DNA of 64,000 nucleotides from NCBI RefSeq assembly GCF_900168195.1, contig NZ_FUYX01000002.1, forward strand, positions 193,501 through 257,500. Direction: 5' to 3'. A program made the translations under genes and the position numbers. Below the pieces are notes generated by a model that was given only the letters and a program-made list of their open reading frames with translations, was not told where the DNA came from and did no database searches. Positions within the stretch are counted from its first letter, which is position 1. Each line of letters begins with the position of its first letter. Below, in pieces: positions 9,518-18,090 of this stretch. The stretch is from Allobosea thiooxidans. Lineage in GTDB: Bacteria > Pseudomonadota > Alphaproteobacteria > Rhizobiales > Beijerinckiaceae.

Positions 9518-11059
9518 TTACTTCGCGACGCTAACCTCCCAGACGCGCAGCTGCGACGCCCACGGTGTCACGCCGCTCACGCGCTTGGAGTGAGCGATGA
9601 TGTCCAGGTCGTTATGGGTGAAGATGGTCGGCACCTGCTCGATGAAGCGCTTGTGCAGCTCGTCGAAGATCTTCTGGCGCTCGGCGGTGTCGGTCACCAC
9701 CATCGACTTCTGGATCAGCTCGAGCGCTTCCGGATCCTCCCAGACCTTGCGCGGCTGCTTGTCCTTCGGGCCGGAGATCTGCTCGAAGCCGAGCGCGGGG
9801 TCGAAGCGGCTCGAATAGGAGAAGGCCTGCATCTGGTAGTTGCCCTTGTTGTAGCGGTCGAGCTGCGTCGCCCACTCCAGCACCTCGATCTCGGCGTTGA
9901 TGCCGGCCGCCTGCATCATCGCCTGGGCGATGACCGCGGTGTTGAAGCTCGGCACGCTCGAGCGCTTGTTGGCGAGGATCGTGATCTTCTCGCCCTTGTA
10001 ACCGGCCTTCTGCAGCAGCGCCTTGGCCGCGGCGGGGTCGTATTTGAAGCCCTGCTTCTCGACGTCGCCATAATATTTCGAGGTCAGGTAGATCGGCGAG
10101 TTGTTGGGCTTGCCGAGGCCGTTCGAGACATTGGCGACGAGTTCGGGGAAGTCGATCGCGGCGGCGATCGCCTGGCGCAGGGCCTGGTTCTTCATCACCG
10201 GGTCGCGCGTCTGGATGATCAGGCTGTGCCGGACCGGGTTCGGCGCGATCGCGAGCGCGACATTCGGGGCATTCTTGAGGTCGGGCACGTCCGATTCCGG
10301 CATCAGCGCCATGTCGAGCGAACCCGCCATCAGGCCGGCCTTCACCGTCGCCGCGTCGGGAATGACCATGAAGCGGGCTTCCTTCACCAGTGGCCGCTTG
10401 GAGCCGATATAGCCGTCGCGCTTGTCGCCCTTCGGCGAGACGTACTGGTCGAAGGCGAGAAGCTGGACCGACTGGCCGCGCTTCCATTCGCCGAGCATGA
10501 AGGGGCCGGTGCCGATAGGCTTGTCCCAGCTGCCGTCGGCCTTGACCGAATCCTTGTGGATCACGGCCGTGCCGCCGCAATCTGCGCGGGCGAGCGAGTC
10601 GAGGAAGAGCCCGTTCGGCTCGTTGATCTCCATGACGAAGGTGTCGGCATCCGGCGCCTTGGCCGAGATCACCTTCAGGCCGTTGCGCCCGTCGAAATCG
10701 GACAGGCAGCGCCAGTCCGTCTTCGGGTCCATGTAGCGGTTCCAGCTCCACAGCGCGTCGGCCGAGGTCAGCGCGGCGCCGTTGTGGAACTTGACGCCCT
10801 TGCGCAGCGTGAAGGTGTAGGTCTTGCCGTCGGGCGAGATCTCGACCTTCTCGGCCAGCAGCGGGCCGACCGAGCCGTCCTCGGCATAGCCGACGAGGCC
10901 CTCGACCATGTGCAGCACGACGGCGTCGGTATTGCCGTCCCGGTTCACGCCGGGATTGGTCGAGCGGATGTCGGCGTTGAGCACGGCCGTCAGCGTCTGG
11001 GCGTGCAGGGCGCCGGCCGAGAGGGCGAGCGCGGCGGCGGAGGCGAGGAGGCGTTTCAT
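9518..11059 (-). CDS. family-5 (peptide-type) solute-binding protein, paralog 1
   Basis: A 513-residue periplasmic binding protein with a Sec signal peptide ending near ALHAQ. It is the member nearest to the permease genes and is probably their cognate receptor. Motifs shared with the paralogs at 12757 and 14389 include ADIRS-NPGVNRD, HMVEGLV, GVKFHNGA, WSWNRYMDPKTDWRC and WDKPIGTGPF. A cysteine in TDWRC and another in ARADC are kept in all three and may form a disulphide. The family binds peptides, nickel-chelates or amides; the ligand here is unknown. It is cotranscribed with the hydrolase gene upstream (29-base gap). Confidence 0.88.
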   Translation of the reverse strand: MKRLLASAAALALSAGALHAQTLTAVLNADIRSTNPGVNRDGNTDAVVLHMVEGLVGYAEDGSVGPLLAEKVEISPDGKTYTFTLRKGVKFHNGAALTSADALWSWNRYMDPKTDWRCLSDFDGRNGLKVISAKAPDADTFVMEINEPNGLFLDSLARADCGGTAVIHKDSVKADGSWDKPIGTGPFMLGEWKRGQSVQLLAFDQYVSPKGDKRDGYIGSKRPLVKEARFMVIPDAATVKAGLMAGSLDMALMPESDVPDLKNAPNVALAIAPNPVRHSLIIQTRDPVMKNQALRQAIAAAIDFPELVANVSNGLGKPNNSPIYLTSKYYGDVEKQGFKYDPAAAKALLQKAGYKGEKITILANKRSSVPSFNTAVIAQAMMQAAGINAEIEVLEWATQLDRYNKGNYQMQAFSYSSRFDPALGFEQISGPKDKQPRKVWEDPEALELIQKSMVVTDTAERQKIFDELHKRFIEQVPTIFTHNDLDIIAHSKRVSGVTPWASQLRVWEVSVAK

Positions 11060-11088
11060 GGGGTTTCCTCGGTTGTCGTTGTGCTTGT

Positions 11089-11973
11089 TCAGGCCGCCTT
11101 GCGGGCAGCGCGGATGCGGCGGAGCTCGCCGGCGAAGAAATCCTCGACGACGGGCACGACCTTGACGCCGTCATGCGGCGTGTTCGGCACCAGGTCGAAG
11201 CGGGCGGCGATGCCGTGTTCGGCGAAGTTGTCGCGCAGGCTCGCCAGGCGCTCCGGCCGGTTGGCGCCGGCATGGTTGGCGTCCGGCATCCAGTTGCGGC
11301 CGCCCGGCTTGTGGGTGATCTCCCAGGTCTCGAGATCGGCGGCGCCGACGACCATCTGGACTGCGACCCGCTTCATCGCGGGGATGTCGAGCTCCTGGCC
11401 GAAGAGCTCGGCGAAGTTGCGCGTGCCGACCCACCAGTCGCGACTGGGGTCGAGCAGGGTGACAGAGCCCGGCGCACCGATCGAGACACCCCAGAGCTTG
11501 CCCGGCTGCAGCATCAGGAAGCGATGGGCGAAGTGGCCGCCGCCGGAATAGCCGAACAGGCCGAAGCGGTCGAAGGCGATGCCATAGCGCTCGGAAACCT
11601 CCTCGACGATGGCGAGCAGGATGTGGTCGTAGCGGAGATTGCCCTCGCGCATGTACTTGAAGCCGTCGCGGTAGCCATCACCCATCACGCCGATCGGGAA
11701 GAGCGGCGCCAGGATGATGCAATTGTTCCAGCGGGCGAAGGCGGAGAAGGCGTCGCGATAGCCGGTGAAGCCGCGGCCGGTGCCATGCATCGCAACGATC
11801 AGCTCCGGCTTCTCGCTGCCCTCGCCGAGGCTCGGCGGCACATAGAGGCAGTAGGGGAAGCGCGGATCGTGCTTCGACGAATAGATCGAGGTCGGGCCAT
11901 ATTCGTAGAGCGCCTTGGCGCGCGCGGCCGCCTCGTTTTCCGGCTTGCCGGTCTGTTCTGCCACGGCGCTCAC
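11089..11973 (-). CDS. alpha/beta hydrolase (esterase/depolymerase-like)
   Basis: A hydrolase of about 294 residues with no signal peptide. It has an oxyanion-type segment AMHGTGRGF, the nucleophile elbow GYSGGG (GxSxG) and a late histidine in NTPHDG. Two GTG codons are possible starts; I prefer 11973 because the AGGAG element is seven bases before it, while the GTG at 11979 is almost on top of it. It is the first gene of the minus-strand operon hydrolase-binding protein-permeases-ATPase, and divergent from a GntR gene. This suggests it cleaves an ester or amide in the imported compound (inference). Confidence 0.75.
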   Translation of the reverse strand: MSAVAEQTGKPENEAAARAKALYEYGPTSIYSSKHDPRFPYCLYVPPSLGEGSEKPELIVAMHGTGRGFTGYRDAFSAFARWNNCIILAPLFPIGVMGDGYRDGFKYMREGNLRYDHILLAIVEEVSERYGIAFDRFGLFGYSGGGHFAHRFLMLQPGKLWGVSIGAPGSVTLLDPSRDWWVGTRNFAELFGQELDIPAMKRVAVQMVVGAADLETWEITHKPGGRNWMPDANHAGANRPERLASLRDNFAEHGIAARFDLVPNTPHDGVKVVPVVEDFFAGELRRIRAARKAA

Positions 11974-12080
11974 GGTCACTCTCCTCTGGCGAAATTATTG
12001 GCGCCAATTGTGTCGCATGTTATGGTTGGCTCTGCAACCAACTTCTGTCGCGCCGCGCGAATCCTGCTAGAGAGCCCTTC
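11974..12080. promoter_or_regulatory. divergent hydrolase / GntR promoter-operator region
   Basis: This short divergent gap holds the perfect 12-base palindrome ATTGGCGCCAAT (11997-12008) and a second inverted repeat TGGTTGGCTCTGCAACCA (12023-12040, six-base arms around a six-base spacer). Both are good candidates for the binding site of the GntR protein encoded from 12081. Confidence 0.5.
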
Positions 12081-12773
12081 ATGACGTCCGAGCGGAAACG
12101 CAAGAACACCAGCACGCGGCGGGCCGTTCTCGCCAACGAGATCGCGCAGGCGATCCGGCTGCGCGCGTTCAGGCCCGGCGAATGGCTCCGCCAGATCGAT
12201 CTCGAGGAGCGCTTCCAGGCGACGCGCTTCGACGTGCGCAGCGCCCTCGACGAACTCGCCGTGCGCAAGACGATCGAACATGTCCCGAACCGGGGCTACC
12301 GCGTCGCCGAGGTCGACAGGAAGACCTATGAAGAGATCCTCGCGACCCGGATCATCCTCGAGAGAGCAGCGGCGGACGGCATCGTCGCACATATCGACGA
12401 CGACGCGATCGCACGGCTGGAGGCGCTCGCGGCACGGTTCTCCCAAGCGGTGCTGACCGGAAGCCGCACTGAACAGAGCGAGATCAACCGTGCCTTTCAT
12501 CAATTCATGTACTCCTTCTGCGGCAACGCCGTGCTGGAGGAGATGATCTGGGGGCTGCGCGACCGCGGCCGCGGATCGCAGATCACGGTGTGGAGCTCGC
12601 ACGAGCTGCTGCTGAAGAGCGACCGCGAGCACTACGAGATGATGGCGGCCCTGAAGGCCCGCGACGGGCAGCGGCTGGCGGCCCTGATCGCGACCCACAT
12701 CATCAAGGGCGCCCCGATCGGCCCGACCCCGATCGAGCCCGCCCGACCGGCAGCGGTCACTTCGCCAGGCTGA
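12081..12773 (+). CDS. GntR-family transcriptional regulator (FCD type)
   Basis: A 230-residue regulator. The N-terminal winged helix spans about residues 12-76 (LANEIAQAIRLRAFRPGEWLRQIDLEERF, then VRSALDELA and NRGYRVA). A helical FCD ligand domain follows with EEILATRIILE, INRAFHQFM and EHYEMMAAL. Divergent from the hydrolase-ABC operon, it is the obvious local regulator of that operon. Its 3' end overlaps the end of the convergent binding-protein gene by 17 bases. Confidence 0.85.
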   Translation: MTSERKRKNTSTRRAVLANEIAQAIRLRAFRPGEWLRQIDLEERFQATRFDVRSALDELAVRKTIEHVPNRGYRVAEVDRKTYEEILATRIILERAAADGIVAHIDDDAIARLEALAARFSQAVLTGSRTEQSEINRAFHQFMYSFCGNAVLEEMIWGLRDRGRGSQITVWSSHELLLKSDREHYEMMAALKARDGQRLAALIATHIIKGAPIGPTPIEPARPAAVTSPG

Positions 12774-14298
12774 CCTCCCAGAGCCGCGGCTTCGAGGCGA
12801 CCCAGGGGGCAAAGCCCTGCAGGCGCTTGGAGACCACGGCCGTGTCGACCTGGTTGTAAAGGAAGATCAGCGGCGCATCGGCCAGCATCATCCCGTGGAG
12901 CTGGTCGAAGATCTTCCTGCGTTCCGCCTCGTCGCTGACCAGCGTCGCCTTCTCGATCAGCGCATCGGCCTCGCGATTGTCCCAGACCTTGGAGGGCAGT
13001 TTGTCCTTGGGGCCGGAGAACTGGTTGTAGCTCTGGGCGGGGTCGATCCGGGCGGAGTAGCTGAAGGACATCATCTGGTAGTTGCCCTTCGAGAAGCGGT
13101 CGAGCTGGGTCGCCCATTCCAGGATCTCGATCTCGGACTTGATGCCGGCGGCCTGCAGCATCGCCTGCGCCATGATCGCGATCGGATAGCTCGGCACGGT
13201 CGAGCGCTTGTTGGCGATCAGCTTGATCGTCTCGCCCTTGTAGCCGGCCTCGGCCAGCAGCTTCTTCGTCCGGGCCGGGTCGTGGCTGTAGCGCTTCTTC
13301 TGGACCTCGTCGTAATAGGGCGAGGTGACGTAGACCGCCGAGTTGTTGGTCTTGCCGAGGCCGTTCGAGACGGCGCCGACGATCTCGTCCTGGTCGAGCG
13401 CGGAGACGATCGCCTGGCGCATGCGCACGTCGCTGAGCAGCGGGTCGCGGCTCTGGAGCAGGATGCCGTGCTTGGTCGCGCTCGGCGCGGTCAGCACCTG
13501 CAGGCCGCTCTTCTTCATCTCCGGGACGTCCTCATCGGGCACGTCGGCGACGTCGAGCGCGCCCGAGAGCAGGCCGGCCTTGACGGTGGCGCCGTCGGCG
13601 ATGGCGAGGAACTTCACCTCGGCGACCTCGGGGCGCTTCGAGCCGACATAGCCGTCGCGCTTCTCGCCGGGCGGTGAGGCGTAGCCGTCGAAGCGCTTCA
13701 GCAGGACGAATTCGCCGCGGCGCCAGTCGGCGAGCTGGAACGGACCGGTGCCGATAGGCTTGTCCCAGCTGCCGTCGGGCTTGACCGAATCCTTGTGCAG
13801 AATCGCGACCATGGCGCAGTCGGTGCGGGCCATGGTGTCGAGGAAGAGGGCGCTCGGCTTCTCGAGCTTCATCACGAAGGTCGCAGCGTCCGGGGCGGTT
13901 GCCTCGGTGACCTTGAGCCCGATCCGGCCGTCGAATTCCGGCTTGCAGCGCCAGTCGGTCTTCGGGTCCATGTAGCGGTTCCAGCTCCACAGCACGTCGG
14001 CCGAGGTCATCTCGGCGCCGTTGTGGAACTTCACGCCCTTGCGGAGATGGAAGCTGTAGGTCAGCCCGTCCGGCGAGACCTCGACCTTCTCGGCCAGGAG
14101 CGGCGCGACCGCGCCGTTCTCGCGATAGCCGACCAGGCCCTCGACCATGTGGAGCACCACGCCGTCGGTGTTGTCGTCGCGGTTGACGCCCGGATTGGTC
14201 GAGCGGATGTCGGCATTGAGCGCGACATTGATGGTTTGCGCCTGTGCTGCGGCGCCGCTGAGCGCGAGCGCCAGGACAGAAGCCGAAATGCGGATCAC
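12757..14298 (-). CDS. family-5 (peptide-type) solute-binding protein, paralog 2
   Basis: A 513-residue periplasmic binding protein; signal peptide MIRISASVLALALSGAAAQA. It is strongly similar over its whole length to the proteins at 9518 and 14389, including the TDWRC and ARTDC cysteines. It lies 90 bases after paralog 3 on the same strand, so the two probably share a promoter in front of the C45 gene. No permease is encoded in this operon, so it must feed a transporter encoded elsewhere, most simply the one at 5983-9457. Confidence 0.87.
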   Translation of the reverse strand: MIRISASVLALALSGAAAQAQTINVALNADIRSTNPGVNRDDNTDGVVLHMVEGLVGYRENGAVAPLLAEKVEVSPDGLTYSFHLRKGVKFHNGAEMTSADVLWSWNRYMDPKTDWRCKPEFDGRIGLKVTEATAPDAATFVMKLEKPSALFLDTMARTDCAMVAILHKDSVKPDGSWDKPIGTGPFQLADWRRGEFVLLKRFDGYASPPGEKRDGYVGSKRPEVAEVKFLAIADGATVKAGLLSGALDVADVPDEDVPEMKKSGLQVLTAPSATKHGILLQSRDPLLSDVRMRQAIVSALDQDEIVGAVSNGLGKTNNSAVYVTSPYYDEVQKKRYSHDPARTKKLLAEAGYKGETIKLIANKRSTVPSYPIAIMAQAMLQAAGIKSEIEILEWATQLDRFSKGNYQMMSFSYSARIDPAQSYNQFSGPKDKLPSKVWDNREADALIEKATLVSDEAERRKIFDQLHGMMLADAPLIFLYNQVDTAVVSKRLQGFAPWVASKPRLWEVSLAK

Positions 14299-14388
14299 TC
14301 TCGTTCCCCTTCCTTTTCAACCGTTCGGCGCGCCCGGCAGGGCGCGCCGTGATCTCTTGGGAGGCCTCGAAGACGAGGCGAGAGGCCG

Positions 14389-15945
14389 CTATTCGCCGAC
14401 GCTGACCTGCCAGGCCCGCGGCAGCGAGCTCAGCGTCGAGACATAGCCCTTGGTCTTGGCGCCGATCGCGCCGCCGACGATGCCGTTATAGAGCATCACC
14501 ATCGGCACTTCGGCGATGAAGCGCTTGTGCAGCTCGTCGAAGATCTTCTGGCGCTCGGCCTTGTCGTTCACGACCATCGACTTGTCGAGCAGCGCCTGCA
14601 CCTCCGGATTGTCCCAGAGCTTGCGCGGCTGCTTGTCCTTCGGGCCGGTCATCGACTCGTAGCTCAGCGCCGGGTCCATGCGGCCTGAATAGGGGAAGGC
14701 CTGGATCTGGTAGTTGCCCTTGCTGTAGCGGTCGAGCTGGGTCGCCCATTCCAGCACCTCGATCTCGACGTTGAGGCCGATCGCCTGCAGCATCTGCTGG
14801 GCGACGACCGCGGCGTCGAAGCTCTCCGGATAGCGCTTGTTGGCGAGCATCACGATCTTCTCGCCCTTGTAGCCGGCCTCCGCGAGGAGCTTCTTGGCGG
14901 CGGCGGGATCGTATTTCCAGCCCTGCTTCTGCACCGGCCCGTAATAGGCGGAGAGCGCGGGCACGATCGAATTGTTCGGGGTGCCGATGCCGTCGGTGAT
15001 GGTGGCGACCAGCTCCTTGGCATCGATCGCGGCGGCCATCGCTTGGCGCAGCTTGACGTTCTGCAGCAGCGGATCGCGCGTCTGGATGATCAGGCCGACG
15101 AGGCCCATGCTGGTGACGACCGAGGTCTTGACCTTGTCGTTCTTCTTGAGCTCGGCGATGTCGGTGTTGGCGATGTCCGGGACGACGTCGATATCGCCCT
15201 TCAGCAGGGCCGCCTTGGCGGTCGCATTGTCGGGGATGACGAGGAAGCGGACCTCGTCGACCAGCGGCTTCTTGGCGCCAGTCAGCCCGTCGATCTTGCC
15301 AGGCAGAGAGGCGTAGTCGGCGAAGCGCTCCAGCTTGATGTATTCGCCGCGCTTCCACTCGGCGAATTTGAACGGGCCGGTGCCGATCGGCTTGTCGAAG
15401 GAGCCGTCGGCCTTGATCGAATCCTTGTGCAGGATGCCGGTCATGGCGCAATCGGTGCGGGCGAGCGCGGAGAGGAAGAGCGCGCTCGGCTTGTCGAGTT
15501 CGAAGACCACCGTCTTGTCGTTCGGTGCCGAGATCTTCTCGACCTTGACCTGGCCGCGGCCGTCGAATTCCGACAGGCAGCGCCAGTCGGTCTTCGGGTC
15601 CATGTAGCGGTTCCAGCTCCACAACACGTCGGCCGCGGTCAGGGCCGCGCCGTTATGGAACTTGACGCCCTGGCGCAGGGTGAAGGTGTAGCTCTTGCCG
15701 TCCGGCGAGATCTCGACCTTCTCGGCCAGCAGCGGCTTCGGCAGGGCGTCCTCGCCATAGGCGACGAGGCCTTCGACCATCTGCACGACGACGCCGTCGG
15801 TGTTGGCGTCGCGATTGACGCCCGGGTTGATCGAGCGGATGTCGGCGCGCAGCTGGATCTTGAGCGTGCTCGCCTCGGCGACCTGGCCGAGGCCGCCGCA
15901 TAGCAGCGCGACAGCGAGAGCGGTCTTGGTGGTTTGGCGCATCAT
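14389..15945 (-). CDS. family-5 (peptide-type) solute-binding protein, paralog 3
   Basis: A 518-residue periplasmic binding protein. I start at the ATG at 15945 (AGGGG eight bases upstream); the longer frame lacks a signal peptide. The leader MMRQTTKTALAVALLCGGL ends at VAEAS. Shared blocks with the two paralogs include ADIRSINPGVNRD, VEGLVAYGED, WSWNRYMDPKTDWRC, ARTDC and DKPIGTGPF. It is 41 bases after the C45 acyltransferase gene and presumably delivers that enzyme's substrate. Confidence 0.88.
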   Translation of the reverse strand: MMRQTTKTALAVALLCGGLGQVAEASTLKIQLRADIRSINPGVNRDANTDGVVVQMVEGLVAYGEDALPKPLLAEKVEISPDGKSYTFTLRQGVKFHNGAALTAADVLWSWNRYMDPKTDWRCLSEFDGRGQVKVEKISAPNDKTVVFELDKPSALFLSALARTDCAMTGILHKDSIKADGSFDKPIGTGPFKFAEWKRGEYIKLERFADYASLPGKIDGLTGAKKPLVDEVRFLVIPDNATAKAALLKGDIDVVPDIANTDIAELKKNDKVKTSVVTSMGLVGLIIQTRDPLLQNVKLRQAMAAAIDAKELVATITDGIGTPNNSIVPALSAYYGPVQKQGWKYDPAAAKKLLAEAGYKGEKIVMLANKRYPESFDAAVVAQQMLQAIGLNVEIEVLEWATQLDRYSKGNYQIQAFPYSGRMDPALSYESMTGPKDKQPRKLWDNPEVQALLDKSMVVNDKAERQKIFDELHKRFIAEVPMVMLYNGIVGGAIGAKTKGYVSTLSSLPRAWQVSVGE

Positions 15946-15986
15946 GTTCCCCTGTTGTTTTTTCGGTTGTGACGCGGTGCTGACGG

Positions 15987-17129
15987 TTATTCCGCTGCTT
16001 CGGCGAGGAGGACGGGGTCCTCGGTCAGGCTGTAGCGGGTGAAGACGCGGTTCTGAGCCGGCAGCGGCGCGACCTCCATGATCCCCTTCGCCGGCTGCAT
16101 GATCACCATGGCGACCGTCGCCGAGAGATTGCCCTGCTCGTTCGGGCGGGCCGGGCGGCAGACCGAATAGGGCGAGAGGAAATCGTCGAAGAAGGCCTGT
16201 TTCAAATCGTCGACGGTCAGCTTGCGGCCGGCCTCGTCGAGGAGCTTGCGGACGCGCCAGTCGCGGTAGAAGCTCTCCGGCACGCGCGGGATGCCGGTGT
16301 CGCGGATCTTGGTCAGCGCGATCTGGCCGACCCAGTGATTGGCGTGAACGATCATGCCGTCCTGCGGATAGAGCGGGAAGGCCTCGTCCGGGGCGCATTC
16401 GAAATCGATGCCGAAGCCCTTCACGGTCGAGAGCATCATGTTGTTCGAGCAGGCCTTCGGCGTCGTCGCCACGGCCTTGATCGCGAAGGCGAGATGCTCC
16501 TGCTCCAGCACCTTGCGGCGGATCAGGGCGAGCGGCACGCCGGCCTGCGTGAAGTCGCGCTCGGATTCGAGATAGTTGGCGGTGATCGAGATGCCGGCGG
16601 CGTTCATGCCGCAGCGGGCGAGGCCACCGGCCTCGACGAAGGTCAGGAAATCCGGGCCGTCATCGCGGCGTACGCGCAGCACGATCGCCGTCTCCGCGCA
16701 TTCGGCCTTCCAGTCCCAGTTCTGGCCGTGGATCAGCTCGCCCGAAGCGCTGCGCTCCGGCAGGATGATCGCGCCGGTGCAGCCGTCGTCGAGCTCTTCC
16801 TTGGCCTCGACCGGCTTGTTCTTGACCAGGCGCGCCTTGGCGATCACCTCGGTGCGGGCATTGACCATGACGATGTCTTCGAGCGCGACCCCGGCGCCGT
16901 CGGCGATGCCGCGCATCTCCTCGATGTAGTGCGCGCCGAACGCCTCGATCTCCTTGGCGAACTCGCCGATCAGGGCCGATTTCGCCTTGGCGTCGTAGCC
17001 GAGCTCGCCGAGCTGGCCGCCATAGAGCTCGATCGAGCGCTTGACCCGGGCGGGAACGGCGGCGCCGTGCTGCCGGCCGCGCTCATAGGGCGTGCCCGAG
17101 ACATCGACGAAGGGGCAGGGCTGGACCAT
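15987..17129 (-). CDS. C45-family autoproteolytic acyltransferase/amidohydrolase
   Basis: A 380-residue Ntn hydrolase related to acyl-CoA:6-aminopenicillanate acyltransferase. The family N-terminal block is visible (FVDVSGTPYERGRQHG, residues 7-22), followed by an RGIADGAGV segment. The expected self-cleavage site is Gly116-Cys117 in DDGCTGAI, freeing Cys117 as nucleophile, with GQNWDW downstream. There is no signal peptide, so it acts in the cytoplasm. Bacterial members hydrolyse or transfer N-acyl groups on amino acids and beta-lactams. It leads the operon with two binding-protein genes and is divergent from a GntR gene. I start at the ATG at 17129; the longer frame runs through that regulator. 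Confidence 0.82.
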   Translation of the reverse strand: MVQPCPFVDVSGTPYERGRQHGAAVPARVKRSIELYGGQLGELGYDAKAKSALIGEFAKEIEAFGAHYIEEMRGIADGAGVALEDIVMVNARTEVIAKARLVKNKPVEAKEELDDGCTGAIILPERSASGELIHGQNWDWKAECAETAIVLRVRRDDGPDFLTFVEAGGLARCGMNAAGISITANYLESERDFTQAGVPLALIRRKVLEQEHLAFAIKAVATTPKACSNNMMLSTVKGFGIDFECAPDEAFPLYPQDGMIVHANHWVGQIALTKIRDTGIPRVPESFYRDWRVRKLLDEAGRKLTVDDLKQAFFDDFLSPYSVCRPARPNEQGNLSATVAMVIMQPAKGIMEVAPLPAQNRVFTRYSLTEDPVLLAEAAE

Positions 17130-17211
17130 GACGGACGTCTTTCCGATATGCTGGCGTGATCGCGATCCATAATGTATTTCATTATCAACTAAGACAATCA
17201 AGGGTCTTCCG
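17130..17211. promoter_or_regulatory. divergent C45 / GntR promoter-operator region
   Basis: The 82-base divergent gap contains GATCGCGATC (perfect palindrome, 17158-17167) and, directly after it, ATAATGTATTTCATTAT (17169-17185), a perfect inverted repeat with six-base arms and a five-base spacer. The latter stands out as AT-rich in a GC-rich setting and is the best candidate operator for the GntR regulator at 17212. Confidence 0.55.
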
Positions 17212-18090
17212 ATGGCGTCGCCGACACGGCTGCAACAGGAGATCGCCGAGCGCATCCTGCAACTGGTGCGCGACGACGCGCTGGGCGCCGGGGCCTGGCT
17301 CAACGAGAACGCGACGGCGCGTCGTCTCGGCGTCTCGCGCACGCCGGTCAGGGCGGCGCTCGACCATCTGGCCGAGCAGGGCGTGGTGCGCCGGCACCTC
17401 AACAAAGGCATCGAGATCCTGAGCCTGCCGGCGGCGAGCGACAGCACGCGGCCGCCGGAGACGGTCGATCTCGCCATGGTCAGGCTGGCCCGTGAGCGCG
17501 AGAACGGCCTGCTGCCGGATCAGGTCTCGGAACTCGAGGTGATGCGGCGCTACGAGCTTGGCCGGCCGGAGGCGCAGAAGCTGCTCGCACGCCTCGCCGA
17601 TCTCGACATGGTCGAGCGCAAGCCGGGCTATGGCTGGCGCTTCCTGCACGAGCCGCGCGACCAGCGCCTGCGCGACGAGAGCTACCGTTTCCGCCTGCTG
17701 ATCGAGCCGATGGCGATGCTCGAACCGGGCTTCCATCTCGAGCCCGGCTGGATCGCCGAGATGCGGGTGCGGCATATCGAGGCTTTGCAGCGACCCTGGC
17801 GCGAATCCTCCAGCATCGCTTTCTACGAGATGAACGCCGATTTCCACGAGGGGCTGGCCGCCGCCACCGGCAATCGTTTCTTCCATTCGGCGATGCGGCG
17901 GCAGAATCAGCTCAGGCGCCTGTCGAACTATGACTGGGACCAGGGCATGGAGCGCGTGCGGGTGAACTGCTCGGAGCATATGGCCATGCTCGACCATCTC
18001 GAGGCTGGCGAGAACGAGGTCGCCTCGGCGCTGATGCGCAGCCATCTGCTGCGGGCGAGCAAGCTCAAGCGGATGGTCAAGGTGGAGTAG
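17212..18090 (+). CDS. GntR-family regulator with two apparent winged-helix domains
   Basis: A 292-residue regulator. Residues 5-70 are a normal GntR winged helix (LNENATARRLGVSRTPVRAAL). Residues about 98-147 look like a second one (GLLPDQVSELEVMRRYELGR, then QKLLARLADLDMVERKPGYGW), and the C-terminal third is a helical FCD-like domain with FYEMNADFHEGLAAATGN and HMAMLDHL. The tandem DNA-binding architecture is unusual for the family. It is divergent from the C45-binding-protein operon, which it presumably controls. It is followed by 310 bases without a gene. Confidence 0.82.
   Translation: MASPTRLQQEIAERILQLVRDDALGAGAWLNENATARRLGVSRTPVRAALDHLAEQGVVRRHLNKGIEILSLPAASDSTRPPETVDLAMVRLARERENGLLPDQVSELEVMRRYELGRPEAQKLLARLADLDMVERKPGYGWRFLHEPRDQRLRDESYRFRLLIEPMAMLEPGFHLEPGWIAEMRVRHIEALQRPWRESSSIAFYEMNADFHEGLAAATGNRFFHSAMRRQNQLRRLSNYDWDQGMERVRVNCSEHMAMLDHLEAGENEVASALMRSHLLRASKLKRMVKVE

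Noticed and set aside
8516..11551. A 1011-residue + strand open frame over the ABC transporter operon
   Set aside because: It is the complement of three recognised genes and has a His/Asp/Arg-rich pseudo-protein composition.
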